64,000 nucleotides of DNA from Bacteroidales bacterium (GCA_020636845.1 JACJXD010000011.1:13226-77225); one strand, 5' to 3'; positions 1 to 8,950 are shown, numbered from the stretch's first letter. Made by a program: numbers and translations. The notes: generated from the letters alone by a model not told the origin.

Positions 1-1
1 G

Positions 2-193
2 GATAAGCTCTTTACGCCTTTTTTTACCACCAAGGGAATTGGCAAGGGTACGGGTCTTGGGTTGGCTACAACTTATGGTATTGTTAAAATGCACAAGGGT
101 AAAATTGATGTTATTTCCAATATTGATCCTGCTAAGGGGCCAACCGGAACAACATTTAAAATAATAATTCCCCGTAATATAATTATGGAGTAA
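2..193 (+). CDS. Sensor histidine kinase, C-terminal end (partial)
   Basis: Only the last 63 codons lie in the window; the gene begins upstream. The readable part is the end of a HATPase_c domain: an F-box-like LFTPFFTTK, then the G2 box GTGLGL followed by ATTYGIVKMHKG, as in the ATP-lid region of kinases of the NtrB/PAS type. Such proteins autophosphorylate a histidine and pass the phosphate to a receiver. The next gene, a stand-alone receiver, starts 12 nt after the stop and is a plausible partner. The sensing domains cannot be judged from here. Confidence 0.85.
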   Translation, partial: DKLFTPFFTTKGIGKGTGLGLATTYGIVKMHKGKIDVISNIDPAKGPTGTTFKIIIPRNIIME

Positions 194-205
194 AATTTTT
201 GAATT

Positions 206-604
206 ATGGCTGAAAAAAATTCCAAGTTAATAATGATTGTTGATGACGATCCCGATTATTTGTTCCAGTTACAATTTCAGATTGAAAAAATGGGATTCGA
301 AGTTGTTACTGCCGAAAGTCAGCGGGAAGCGGAACAGCTAATCGAAAAGGTTAAGCCCGATTTGGCAATTCTGGATTTAATGATGGAAAACGAGGATAGT
401 GGGTTTATCTTAAGTCATAAGTTTAAAAGAAAATATCCCGACATGCCTATTATTATTGCAACAGCTGTGTCGTCGGAAACGGGAATGTCGTTTGGGCTAA
501 ATACCGACGTGGAGCGTAAATGGATAAAAGCCGATTTATACCTTGAAAAGGGTATAAGGCCAGACCAGTTACACCGAGAAATAGTTAAACTTCTAAAACT
601 TTAG
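206..604 (+). CDS. Single-domain response regulator
   Basis: A 132-residue CheY-like receiver with no output domain. The acidic pocket is D13-D14-D15, the predicted phosphoacceptor is D57 (ILDLMME), and a switch lysine lies in YLEKGIRP near residue 115. It sits between a histidine kinase and a receiver-kinase protein with gaps of 12 and 1 nt, so the three are probably cotranscribed. It is likely a phosphate shuttle or a regulator acting through protein contact. The target is unknown; the hydrogenase maturase and Rex downstream suggest a redox context but do not prove it. Confidence 0.88.
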   Translation: MAEKNSKLIMIVDDDPDYLFQLQFQIEKMGFEVVTAESQREAEQLIEKVKPDLAILDLMMENEDSGFILSHKFKRKYPDMPIIIATAVSSETGMSFGLNTDVERKWIKADLYLEKGIRPDQLHREIVKLLKL

Positions 605-605
605 T

Positions 606-1754
606 ATGGAGTCAATAGATCTTCTGGTTGTTGATGATGAACCGGGGATTCGTTCCGGAATAGAGCGTATTTTAAGAAATTTCACCGTTAGTTTTCCTTT
701 TATAGATGAGGAAATAAGCTATAATGTAATTATGGCGGCAACCGGCGAGGAGGCTATTGATATTATTAAGCAAAAACCTCCTGCTATTGTGCTGCTCGAT
801 AATAAGTTGCCGGGAATTCAAGGCGTAGATGTTTTGGATTATATTAATTCCAACGTTCCTAACGTGTTGGTTATGATGATAACATCGTATGCTTCTTTGG
901 ATTTAGCGGTTAAGGCAACTAACATCGGAGCTTACGATTTTGTTCCAAAGCCCTTTACTCCGCAGGAGCTAAAAACATCCGTCGAAAATATTACCAAGCA
1001 TTACTTGCTTCGTCGGATGACCCGCAAGTTGCATCGGGAAGGAAAACAGGTACGCTTTCAGTTTTTAACGGTGCTTTCGCATGAGTTAAAGTCACCATTG
1101 AATGCGGTTGAAGGTTACCTGAAAATGATGCAGAATAAGGAGGCCGGCGATAGTATCGATGGATATATGGAATTTATCGATCGCTCGTTGGCTCGTGTAA
1201 AATCGATGCGTGGGTTAATAATGGATTTGCTGGATCTTACACACATTGAATCCGATAAGCGTAGTAGGACGCTTCGGGAAATCGACTTAACGTTAGTGGC
1301 GCGAACGTCCGTCGAAACAATGATGCCCATGGCTATTCAACGAGATGTAACTATCACGCTCGATGCCGATGAGCCTCAGGTAGTGTTGGCCGATTCCGAC
1401 GATATGGAAATTCTTTTTAATAATCTTATATCCAATGCTGTAAAATATAACGTTTCCGGAGGATGGGTGAAGTGTAAGGTTTTACGTGAGAAAAGTTTTG
1501 TTTGCATTTGTGTTTCCGATTCCGGAATTGGCATAGAGCAGGAGGATATTTCCAAGTTGTTTAACGAGTTTACCAGAATTAAAAATCCAATGTCTAAAGG
1601 TGTTAGCGGAAGTGGTTTAGGGTTATCAATAGTAAAACGTATTGCAGAAATGTATGGCGCTGAAATTAAGGTAGAAAGCACGCCGGGTAAAGGTTCAACT
1701 TTTAGTATATTTATTCCGGTGCCTTCGGTAGATCAGTTAAATGAAGGGATTTAA
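606..1754 (+). CDS. Receiver-first hybrid histidine kinase
   Basis: A 382-residue soluble protein with domains in the order receiver (1-125), HisKA (150-220), HATPase_c (265-375). Visible residues: D10/D11, phosphoacceptor D65, switch lysine K115, H-box SHELKSPLN with H159, N-box around N273-N277, G1 DSGIGI (305-310) and G2 GSGLGL (335-340). There are no membrane segments. The arrangement lets phosphorylation of the N-terminal receiver control the attached kinase. It starts 1 nt after the preceding response-regulator gene, so translation is probably coupled. Rex follows about 95 nt later, probably under its own promoter. Confidence 0.88.
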   Translation: MESIDLLVVDDEPGIRSGIERILRNFTVSFPFIDEEISYNVIMAATGEEAIDIIKQKPPAIVLLDNKLPGIQGVDVLDYINSNVPNVLVMMITSYASLDLAVKATNIGAYDFVPKPFTPQELKTSVENITKHYLLRRMTRKLHREGKQVRFQFLTVLSHELKSPLNAVEGYLKMMQNKEAGDSIDGYMEFIDRSLARVKSMRGLIMDLLDLTHIESDKRSRTLREIDLTLVARTSVETMMPMAIQRDVTITLDADEPQVVLADSDDMEILFNNLISNAVKYNVSGGWVKCKVLREKSFVCICVSDSGIGIEQEDISKLFNEFTRIKNPMSKGVSGSGLGLSIVKRIAEMYGAEIKVESTPGKGSTFSIFIPVPSVDQLNEGI

Positions 1755-1812
1755 AACGAAACCGATATAATTAATTATTTATATACGTGTACATGTTTAA
1801 GTAGAAAAGGTT

Positions 1813-1820
1813 TAACTTTG
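1813..1820 (+). promoter_or_regulatory. -7 box in front of rex
   Basis: TAACTTTG fits the Bacteroidota -7 consensus TAnnTTTG and lies 30 nt before the chosen rex start. No clear TTTG -33 box sits 19-21 nt upstream, so this is a partial match. A short palindrome (ATTGT, TG, ACAAT) at 1837-1848 lies between this box and the start codon and could be an operator. Confidence 0.45.
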
Positions 1821-1849
1821 TATGTTTAGTTAAATAATTGTTGACAATA

Positions 1850-2476
1850 ATGAAACTACCCGAAAAAACCGTTGAACGTTTAAGCGAGTATCGTAGAACG
1901 CTGCTTAACTGTCTGGCAAACGGAAAAACTCATATATATTCGCACGAATTGGCTGGATTACATAATATTACTGCTGTACAAGTGCGTCGCGATTTAATGC
2001 TTATTGGCTATTCGAGCATGAAAAAGAAAGGTTATGATGCACAGGAGTTGATTTCGGTAATTGGAAAGTTGCTCGATTGTGAAGATGGCCTTAATGTTGG
2101 AGTAGTTGGAATGGGAAATTTGGGAAGAGCGGTAACCGCTTACTTCAATGGTAAACGACCAAAATTAAATATTGTTGCAGCATTCGATGTGGATCCCAAT
2201 AAGACTAACAGGGTGATTGCGGGAGTAAACTGCTACCACTTTAAGGACTTAGCCGATGTTGTTAAAAAAAGTAATATTGAAATTGCAATAATCGCTTCGC
2301 CTCCCAGTACCGCATCGATGGTTGCGGAACAGTTGGTAAATGCGGGGATAAAAGGAATATTGAATTTTACAACAATTCCTATTACTGTTCCCGATAATGT
2401 TTACCTCGAGGAGTACGATATGATTACATTTATGGAAAAGGTTGCCTATTTTGTTAAGCAAAATAGTATGAAGTAA
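1850..2476 (+). CDS. rex: Redox-sensing transcriptional repressor Rex
   Basis: A 208-residue protein from the ATG at 1850; two upstream in-frame TTG codons at 1838 and 1841 are less likely starts. The N-terminal winged helix (about 1-75) carries the Rex-typical AVQVRRDLMLIGYS helix. A Rossmann domain follows with GVVGMGNLGRAV (around residue 85-96) for NAD(H). Rex represses fermentative and hydrogenase genes and is released by a high NADH/NAD ratio. Its place between kinases and hydG fits control of hydrogen metabolism. The family assignment is strong; the regulon is inferred. Confidence 0.93.
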   Translation: MKLPEKTVERLSEYRRTLLNCLANGKTHIYSHELAGLHNITAVQVRRDLMLIGYSSMKKKGYDAQELISVIGKLLDCEDGLNVGVVGMGNLGRAVTAYFNGKRPKLNIVAAFDVDPNKTNRVIAGVNCYHFKDLADVVKKSNIEIAIIASPPSTASMVAEQLVNAGIKGILNFTTIPITVPDNVYLEEYDMITFMEKVAYFVKQNSMK

Positions 2477-2512
2477 GTTCAACTGTTCGAATGATTGGTT
2501 AAGTGTTTTTTA

Positions 2513-3457
2513 ATGAAAGTTCATTACGGTTTCGATGATTTGGAATATATTAAAAATCCGGTTGTTACTACCGGGTCTTTCGATGGTGTGCATGTAGGGC
2601 ATAAAACTATTTTAAACCGCATAATCGATATTGCTCGTAATATTCAGGGAGAATCGGTCTTAATAACTTTTTATCCTCATCCGCGTAAGGTTTTGTATCC
2701 TGAAACGGAGGGCAAAAATTTACAGTTTATACTTTCGCAGCGCGAAAAAATCGATTTGCTCGAAAAGGTTGGTATCGACCACCTGATTATAGTTAATTTT
2801 ACTCTTGAGTTTTCGCATATATCTTCTGTTCAATTCATAAAAGAATTTTTAATCGATAAGTTACACGCCAAGTACATTGTTGTTGGGTTTAACCATCATT
2901 TTGGTCATAACAGGGAAGGCGATTACGAAATGCTATACAAGTTAAGCAAGGATTTTGGCTTTAGCGTGGAGGAAATTCCGGAACAGGACATTCAGCAGGA
3001 AACGGTAAGCTCAACAACCATTCGAAAAGCATTACTCGAAGGTAAAATTCAGCGGGCTAACGCATACTTGGATCATCAGTATATAATTATTGGAGCACTG
3101 GGTAAGGGCTCGCATTTTTTCAAGCAGGTTGGATTTCCAACCATGACGGTTCAAATTGAAGAGGTTGGTAAACTCATTCCTCCATCAGGTTGTTATGCTG
3201 TATCGTTAAAGTGGAATTCAACTATGTATAAGGCAATGGCCATTATATGGGTAGTTAACGGTGAGGAGGACATTAGCAATTCGAACGAAAAGATTGTTGA
3301 GGTGCATATAGTTGATTTCGACAATAAATTCTTCGATAACGATGGAACTCTGCTGTTTCACAAGCAAATTTCCGATAATATTGATATAAGCAATAAAGAC
3401 ATGCTTAAAACACAGCTGTCTCAAGCGTTAGAACAGGTTGAAGAGTTGATTTATTAG
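2513..3457 (+). CDS. ribF: Bifunctional riboflavin kinase / FAD synthetase
   Basis: Makes FMN from riboflavin and then FAD from FMN and ATP. From the ATG at 2513 it has 314 residues; an in-frame TTG at 2495 is disfavoured. The N-terminal FAD synthetase half has TTGSFDGVHVGHKTIL (nucleotidyltransferase HxGH-type motif), FYPHPRKV, and GFNHHFGHNREGD; SSTTIRKAL closes this domain. The C-terminal riboflavin-kinase half begins near residue 185 with GKGSHFFKQVGFPTMTV, a variant of the usual GxxxGRxxGFPTAN. Length is normal. The gene lies between rex and hydG. The flavin link to flavin-containing hydrogenases is only inference. Confidence 0.92.
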   Translation: MKVHYGFDDLEYIKNPVVTTGSFDGVHVGHKTILNRIIDIARNIQGESVLITFYPHPRKVLYPETEGKNLQFILSQREKIDLLEKVGIDHLIIVNFTLEFSHISSVQFIKEFLIDKLHAKYIVVGFNHHFGHNREGDYEMLYKLSKDFGFSVEEIPEQDIQQETVSSTTIRKALLEGKIQRANAYLDHQYIIIGALGKGSHFFKQVGFPTMTVQIEEVGKLIPPSGCYAVSLKWNSTMYKAMAIIWVVNGEEDISNSNEKIVEVHIVDFDNKFFDNDGTLLFHKQISDNIDISNKDMLKTQLSQALEQVEELIY

Positions 3458-3893
3458 CCTGTCTGTATTCGATTTACTTTCTGTTTTCTTCACTGTTTTA
3501 AGGATTTTTTAATAAAAAATATTCTTTATCTGATAAAAGTCAGTACATCTTCTTTATATAAGTTGTATTTTTGAACCTAGTTATTGTATCATTTATACTT
3601 TATCTACGAAAGGAAATTTACTTACTTGCTTTCAAAGATTCAGTAAAAAAGTCTGATCCAAAGGAATTTTTCTGATGGAAAAGAGAATTGAAATAGCACT
3701 GGAATAGTGCAAGTTTATAGCAACATTTAAAAAATCAGGAGTAATTGTTACTAAGGTAATTTATGCCGTATGGTAAAAGTTATTTAAGTAAAAAGTGTTG
3801 ATGGTAAACTTGCTTCCAACAAAGTATTTCATTCTACCTTTTGGATTGGCTAAGCGGACAGTTTGTTAAACCTAATTTATAAATGCTATAGCC
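3458..3893. other. 436-nt intergenic leader before hydG
   Basis: No credible gene on either strand. A -7-like TATTTTTG is at 3566-3573, about 320 nt before hydG, which would give an unusually long leader. A small hairpin GCACT-ggaat-AGTGC lies around 3698-3712. TTGTTAA, one half of a Rex-type box, occurs about 20 nt before the hydG start, but the second half is poorly conserved. No known riboswitch was recognised. Confidence 0.4.
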
Positions 3894-5321
3894 ATGAAAT
3901 TTAATCCCGAAAAGTACAGAATTCCTGATGAAAGGATGAAACCATTCATCGATCCCGATGAAATTTGGGAATTCATTAACAACGCAAAGTCCACAAAGGA
4001 AAGGGTTCACGAAATTATTGCAAAATCGTTAGACAAGAAAAGGTTAAACTTGGAGGAAGTTGCCGTTTTGGTGAACACTACTGATCCTGAACTTGTAGAG
4101 GAAATTTTGCAGGGAGCCCGAACGCTAAAGAGAAAAGTTTACGGAAATCGTATAGTGCTTTTTGCTCCGTTGTACATTGGAAACAAGTGTATAAATAATT
4201 GTAAGTATTGTGGTTTTAGGGCTTCCAATAAGGAAGCAAAAAGGGTAACGCTTACCGATGAGGAGATTGTTAAGGAGGTTGAAGCACTTGAAGATAACGG
4301 ACAAAAGCGGCTTATTCTGGTTTACGGAGAGCACCCCGAATACTCTGCCGAGTATATTGCCCATACGGTAAAGTTGGTTTACGGCGTAAAAAAAGCAAAT
4401 GGTGAAATTAGAAGGGTAAATATAAATGCTGCTCCTTTGGATATAGAAGGTTTTAGAACTGTTAAGGAAGCCGGTATTGGAACGTATCAAATTTTTCAGG
4501 AAACCTATAATCCCGAAGCCTATAGTTGGTATCACCCATCGGGAAAGAAAAAGGATTTTAATTGGCGTTTAACCTCGCTCGACAGGGCACAGGAAGTTGG
4601 TCTCGATGATGTTGGTATTGGTGCGTTATTCGGATTGTACGATTGGCGTTTCGAGGTTCTTGCCCTAGTTCGGCATACAAATCACTTGGAGACTTGCTAT
4701 AATGTTGGACCGCATACAATTTCGTTTCCTCGTATAAAATCGGCATCGGGGTTAGATTTAACCGAAAAGTATTTTGTAAACGATGAGGATTTTGTAAAGA
4801 TGGTAGCCATTTTAAGGTTAGCAGTTCCTTACACCGGAATGATTTTAACTGCGCGCGAGCCGGTTAGCGTTCGTCGTAAGGTTATGCAGTTTGGCGTATC
4901 GCAAATCGATGGTGGCACTAAGTTAGAGTTAGGGGCATATCACCAGTCTAAAAACGAACAGCAAAACTTAAATCACGAGCAATTTGAAATTAACGATAGT
5001 CGTTCGCTTGGCGAAATTATCGATGACTTAATAGACAATGATTACATTCCGTCGTTTTGTACGGCTTGTTATCGACTTGGACGAACCGGTGAGCATTTTA
5101 TGGAATTTTCGGTTCCCGGTTTTATCAAGCGTTTTTGTACACCTAATGCCATACTTACACTTACTGAGTATTTAGTTGATTATGCTTCTCCTGAAGTACG
5201 GGAAAAGGGATACAAGCTTATCGATAAAACGCTTCTCGATTTAGATGGTCAGCGTAATGTTGACGAAATAAAGAGCAGAATGGAGCGAATTAAGCAAGGC
5301 GAACGCGATTTGTATTTTTAG
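3894..5321 (+). CDS. hydG: [FeFe]-hydrogenase H-cluster maturase HydG
   Basis: Radical-SAM tyrosine lyase that cleaves tyrosine to p-cresol and dehydroglycine and supplies CO and cyanide ligands for the [FeFe]-hydrogenase active site. The 475-residue protein has the SAM-cluster motif CX3CX2C at C99, C103 and C106 and the HydG C-terminal cluster motif CX2CX22C at C389, C392 and C415. Both distinguish it from ThiH (shorter, without this auxiliary-cluster domain). It begins with an ATG after the leader at 3458-3893 and ends at a strong terminator. HydE, HydF and the hydrogenase itself are not in this window. Confidence 0.96.
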   Translation: MKFNPEKYRIPDERMKPFIDPDEIWEFINNAKSTKERVHEIIAKSLDKKRLNLEEVAVLVNTTDPELVEEILQGARTLKRKVYGNRIVLFAPLYIGNKCINNCKYCGFRASNKEAKRVTLTDEEIVKEVEALEDNGQKRLILVYGEHPEYSAEYIAHTVKLVYGVKKANGEIRRVNINAAPLDIEGFRTVKEAGIGTYQIFQETYNPEAYSWYHPSGKKKDFNWRLTSLDRAQEVGLDDVGIGALFGLYDWRFEVLALVRHTNHLETCYNVGPHTISFPRIKSASGLDLTEKYFVNDEDFVKMVAILRLAVPYTGMILTAREPVSVRRKVMQFGVSQIDGGTKLELGAYHQSKNEQQNLNHEQFEINDSRSLGEIIDDLIDNDYIPSFCTACYRLGRTGEHFMEFSVPGFIKRFCTPNAILTLTEYLVDYASPEVREKGYKLIDKTLLDLDGQRNVDEIKSRMERIKQGERDLYF

Positions 5322-5331
5322 TGGTAAAAGT

Positions 5332-5365
5332 AAAGGGTCGAGAAAATCGACCCTTTCTTTTTTTT
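5332..5365. terminator. Bidirectional terminator after hydG
   Basis: A perfect 10-bp stem (5332-5341 with 5347-5356), loop GAAAA, followed by a T run. It lies between convergent genes and can serve both hydG and the large gene on the minus strand. Confidence 0.9.
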
Positions 5366-5373
5366 AAAGTTAA

Positions 5374-8300
5374 TTACCATCCTGGTAAGAAGTTAATGCC
5401 CCAACCGGCAGCTTTAAATCCTCCAAGTTGATAAGGTATAGCGTAGTAAGGTTCCAGTACCATCATGCCAAACAGGTTAATTCTGATACTAACGCCGGTA
5501 CTTACAAAGGGAATATGGTCATTAACAGTATCGGGTTTCCATTTTAGTTTAGGTCCGTTTTTACTTGTCCAGGCAATTCCTGCATCGGTAAAAATGGCTA
5601 ACTCTGTATAAAATGCTTTTGATTTGATTAGGGTAAGCCGTTCTGGTCCGGTAAAGGGTATTCTAATTTCGAAATTTACAACGGCCATTTGGTCTCCCAT
5701 AAGTTGGTTGATGTTTACCAACCCTGTATTTCTTTCATCGTAAAATACATTACTGTCGTATCCTCTTATATACCATGGATAACCAATGTATAGGGGGTAT
5801 ATCGCAGAACTGTCTGCTGTTAGGCCAAATCGTCCGTAATACATTCCTCTCATGGCAATGCTTATGGGTTTGATAAAAAAGTATTTTCGAAGATCAACTA
5901 AGCCTCCCTGGTAGTTATAATCGCCTAATGTTTTATCGGCTTCAATTCTTATTCGCATTCCGCGCATAGGCGATGCTATCCCAAAGTCGGAATTATCGAA
6001 TACGTATGCTAGATTATTCCGTTGCATTACAAATCCCGAGGGTGCGTTCCCTTTTTCTTTTTTTGTACCAAGATAATATCCCGAATAGTCGTAGTAATCG
6101 TTGTAGTTGTCAATTCTATAGTAATAGTTGGATAACGATACCCCCAGTTCGAAACGCTGGGTTGAGGATAAAGGCAAATAGGCCATTCCTCCAATTTGAT
6201 CCTCGAACATTCTCCATAGTTGGTATTGACGAATATATTCCTGATTTACGGTATCGACATATTCTCCATAATAGCCAAAAGAGTAAGGAATATGGGATAT
6301 AGAAACTCCTAGCGTTAGGTATTTTCTTTGCTTTAAGTACGTAACCTGTCCTCCAAAATCATAAATTTCACCGTTAAGGGCAAGTCCGGTATATAGCATG
6401 TTCGATCCCGTAATAGTGCTAAAAAGCATTTCGACGCCGCCCGACATGCCTGTGCCGTAAGGTGTTGAACTTATACCCATGCCGATGTTGGAAATGTAAT
6501 CGAGTTTAAATTGCGGGCGAAATTTTACGGTTTTAAAGGAATCAATCAGTTGTACGGGTAATTTGTTGTCTGCCAAATTTTTATCAACTAAACCCTGTGT
6601 AGCCCTGTTTAATGGGGGAAGAATAGAAGCGCTAAAATCAACCTTCATAGGATCAACTTCTAATGGAGTAAAATCGGTAGAATCGGCGGAGTAAATAGAA
6701 TATCGATGTTCGTAAAAATGCGAGTAGCAAATATTGTCGTTTTCGCGAGCTACACTCATAGCCGGAGCAAATGGTGTCATTCCCGAAATTCCGGTAAGTA
6801 TTCGGGTTAACCTTAAAGTCTTTCCATTTTGTAAGTTATAGCTGAAAAGGTTTCGGTATCCGTCGCTGTTCGAAAGGAAATAAATTTTTTTGTCGGTCAT
6901 GGAAAACATTGGACTAAGGTTATCGGCTCCGGGAAATAAATCGAGAACCTTAATGCTACCGCTGTTAACATCAAGCATAGCAATGTTAAATCCATCAGCC
7001 TCAAGCTTATTGGCTATTTGGTATGGAGATGGCTTATCCGTTGAAAATACGATGGTATTTCCATCGGACGACCATGTCGGGTGAATGTTAGCCCAAGGGT
7101 CGTGGGTCAATCTGACAACACTGTCTGTTGCAATATTAACGTTATAGAGGTCGTTTACACCTTCAACAGTTCCCGATACAACAATACTTTTCCCATCGGG
7201 CGACCATGCCGGATAGTTAAAGGCCGGAACGCTATCTACATAAAACTCCTGTGTAAGCTTGTCATCGTAAACGTCCACGACAAGAATTTTATTTTTGCCT
7301 TTACTAAAGGCAACAAAGGCAAACTTTCGGCTGTCGGGCGACCATGTTCCTGCCGATTCCAAAAAGTTTAACGCATCAATTTCGTTGTCGTGAACAACCC
7401 GCGATAGTCTTCGGATAATTTTCCCGGTTATGGCATTTGCAACGTATAGATCTATGGAAAATAAATCCTTTTCGGAGTAAAATGCAACGTATCGTCCGTC
7501 TGGACTTATGGCGGGCGAAATATTTACGGTACCGGCATTCCGTTCAAATAAAATTAGCGAACCCGGTGGGTTATCCGTGCTGTCGGGCAGTACCTTTTTA
7601 AAGTAATCGTAGTAAACCGATTTCCATAATGTGCAAAATGATGCTGAATTCATGCCTAGGTATTTAATCAAGGCAAATTCGTAGCCTCGTTTTGCCGTTT
7701 CTTTGAATATCGGGTTTATTAAGCTGTCGCCAAAGGTTCTTCCTATAAACGACCAAAATGCGTGTCCCCAACGGTAGGGAAAGTATTTGTTAGGGTAATA
7801 GGTCATATCCTCCAATGTGGGAAAATCATCGTTTAAAACAGCATCGCGCATCCACATAGCCGTTTGGTAATCGTCGGTTCCAAGCGATAGGTACTCGGCC
7901 ATGCCTTCTACCATCCAAAGGGGTAGGTTGCGAACGGAATTTAAAGAAGTAGAGTCGCCGTTAATTAGGGAGTTATACTGAAAAGCATGAACCAATTCGT
8001 GTCCTAGTACATGGTTTGTTTGTCGCCACGATTCGGTTAACGGAAATACAACTCGGTTTTTAAGGGCCTCGGTAACACCTCCCGTACCAATATCAATACT
8101 TCCCGAAATTGCTGTAGTTTGTTGAAAATCGGCATGGTTGTTATATACAATAATTGGGTTCCGTGTTTTAATAGAATCTTTGAAGACCTGATAATGCCGA
8201 TTATACCACTTTTCTGCCGATAGAGCTAGTTTATTTAGAACGCTATCGTTGTTTAAATAGTTATATATATCGAAGTCAGGCGTTTGATAGACTCTGTACT

Positions 8301-8442
8301 TAAAATTTTTATATATCGGTTTGTTCCTACCAAAATATTGAGCATGAGCGGGATAACTTTGAGCAATTAGAATTATTGACACAAGTAAAATACTTTTTCC
8401 TAATCCTCTTAAAGTGTTAATTCTGTTTGTTTGAAAGGACAT
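5374..8442 (-). CDS. Large secreted protein: metallopeptidase-like, TolB-like propeller, outer-membrane barrel
   Basis: A 1022-residue protein with a signal peptide ending near PAHAQ (residue 35). Residues 40-300 resemble the MA-family zinc-peptidase fold: HELVH at 148-152 and a downstream WMVEGMAEY with E179 as likely third ligand. Residues about 300-620 hold several PD40/WD40-like blades (SPDGRYVAF, SPDSRKFAF, SPDGKSIVV, SSDGNTIVF). Residues about 650-1022 are rich in alternating aromatic beta-strands and end in tryptophan, like a BamA/Omp85-type barrel. It probably sits in the outer membrane with periplasmic or surface domains. The substrate is unknown. It is divergent from the TM1266-like gene at 8649. 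Confidence 0.75.
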   Translation of the reverse strand: MSFQTNRINTLRGLGKSILLVSIILIAQSYPAHAQYFGRNKPIYKNFKYRVYQTPDFDIYNYLNNDSVLNKLALSAEKWYNRHYQVFKDSIKTRNPIIVYNNHADFQQTTAISGSIDIGTGGVTEALKNRVVFPLTESWRQTNHVLGHELVHAFQYNSLINGDSTSLNSVRNLPLWMVEGMAEYLSLGTDDYQTAMWMRDAVLNDDFPTLEDMTYYPNKYFPYRWGHAFWSFIGRTFGDSLINPIFKETAKRGYEFALIKYLGMNSASFCTLWKSVYYDYFKKVLPDSTDNPPGSLILFERNAGTVNISPAISPDGRYVAFYSEKDLFSIDLYVANAITGKIIRRLSRVVHDNEIDALNFLESAGTWSPDSRKFAFVAFSKGKNKILVVDVYDDKLTQEFYVDSVPAFNYPAWSPDGKSIVVSGTVEGVNDLYNVNIATDSVVRLTHDPWANIHPTWSSDGNTIVFSTDKPSPYQIANKLEADGFNIAMLDVNSGSIKVLDLFPGADNLSPMFSMTDKKIYFLSNSDGYRNLFSYNLQNGKTLRLTRILTGISGMTPFAPAMSVARENDNICYSHFYEHRYSIYSADSTDFTPLEVDPMKVDFSASILPPLNRATQGLVDKNLADNKLPVQLIDSFKTVKFRPQFKLDYISNIGMGISSTPYGTGMSGGVEMLFSTITGSNMLYTGLALNGEIYDFGGQVTYLKQRKYLTLGVSISHIPYSFGYYGEYVDTVNQEYIRQYQLWRMFEDQIGGMAYLPLSSTQRFELGVSLSNYYYRIDNYNDYYDYSGYYLGTKKEKGNAPSGFVMQRNNLAYVFDNSDFGIASPMRGMRIRIEADKTLGDYNYQGGLVDLRKYFFIKPISIAMRGMYYGRFGLTADSSAIYPLYIGYPWYIRGYDSNVFYDERNTGLVNINQLMGDQMAVVNFEIRIPFTGPERLTLIKSKAFYTELAIFTDAGIAWTSKNGPKLKWKPDTVNDHIPFVSTGVSIRINLFGMMVLEPYYAIPYQLGGFKAAGWGINFLPGW

Positions 8443-8648
8443 AGCTTGATTTTATTTACACTTCCGTTATATGTAATTAAACCGTACTTGTTTACTCCAA
8501 AAATTTGCGTTGAATATTGGCGGGCTAAATTGCATTTTTTCCCTAAAAATTAAACTATCGGCAACGATATTTAACATAAAAGGAGTAAAATGTTGACAAG
8601 CCTTTTTTTATTATTTAAATTACGCTAAACTACAAAATAATCTATAAA

Positions 8649-8903
8649 ATGGCTGAAAAACTTACAATTTTAGGAATTAAGATAGAAGATCGTTTAAAAG
8701 GAGCGAGCGAAGTTCAGAAAGTCCTTTCTCGTTTCGGATGTTCTATTAAAACAAGGTTGGGATTACACGAAGTATCGGACGATTTTTGCAGTACATCCGG
8801 TATAATAATTCTTGAACTTACAGGACCCAACGAAGAGCAGGTTAAACTTTACGAAAGTTTAATTAAAATTTCCGGAGTTAACACTCAAAAAATGGAATTT
8901 TAA
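8649..8903 (+). CDS. TM1266-like ACT-fold small protein (hydrogenase-associated type)
   Basis: An 84-residue protein with a beta-alpha-beta-beta-alpha-beta pattern: ILGIKIEDR, a helix, IKTRLGLHE, GIIILELTG, a helix, GVNTQKMEF. This resembles the TM1266 family, named putative iron-only hydrogenase system regulators from gene neighbourhood. It has no DNA-binding motif that I can recognise, so it may bind a small ligand through its ACT-like fold. It has its own terminator at 8927-8950 and lies 3.3 kb from hydG. A second, closer TM1266 homologue is encoded at 51838-52092. Confidence 0.65.
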   Translation: MAEKLTILGIKIEDRLKGASEVQKVLSRFGCSIKTRLGLHEVSDDFCSTSGIIILELTGPNEEQVKLYESLIKISGVNTQKMEF

Positions 8904-8926
8904 GTTTGAATGTAGAATGAAGTTCG

Positions 8927-8950
8927 AAATCCGGCAAGCCCGGATTTTTT
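8927..8950 (+). terminator. Terminator after the TM1266-like gene
   Basis: Stem AAATCCGG / CCGGATTT (8927-8934 with 8940-8947), 5-nt loop, followed by T residues. Confidence 0.8.
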
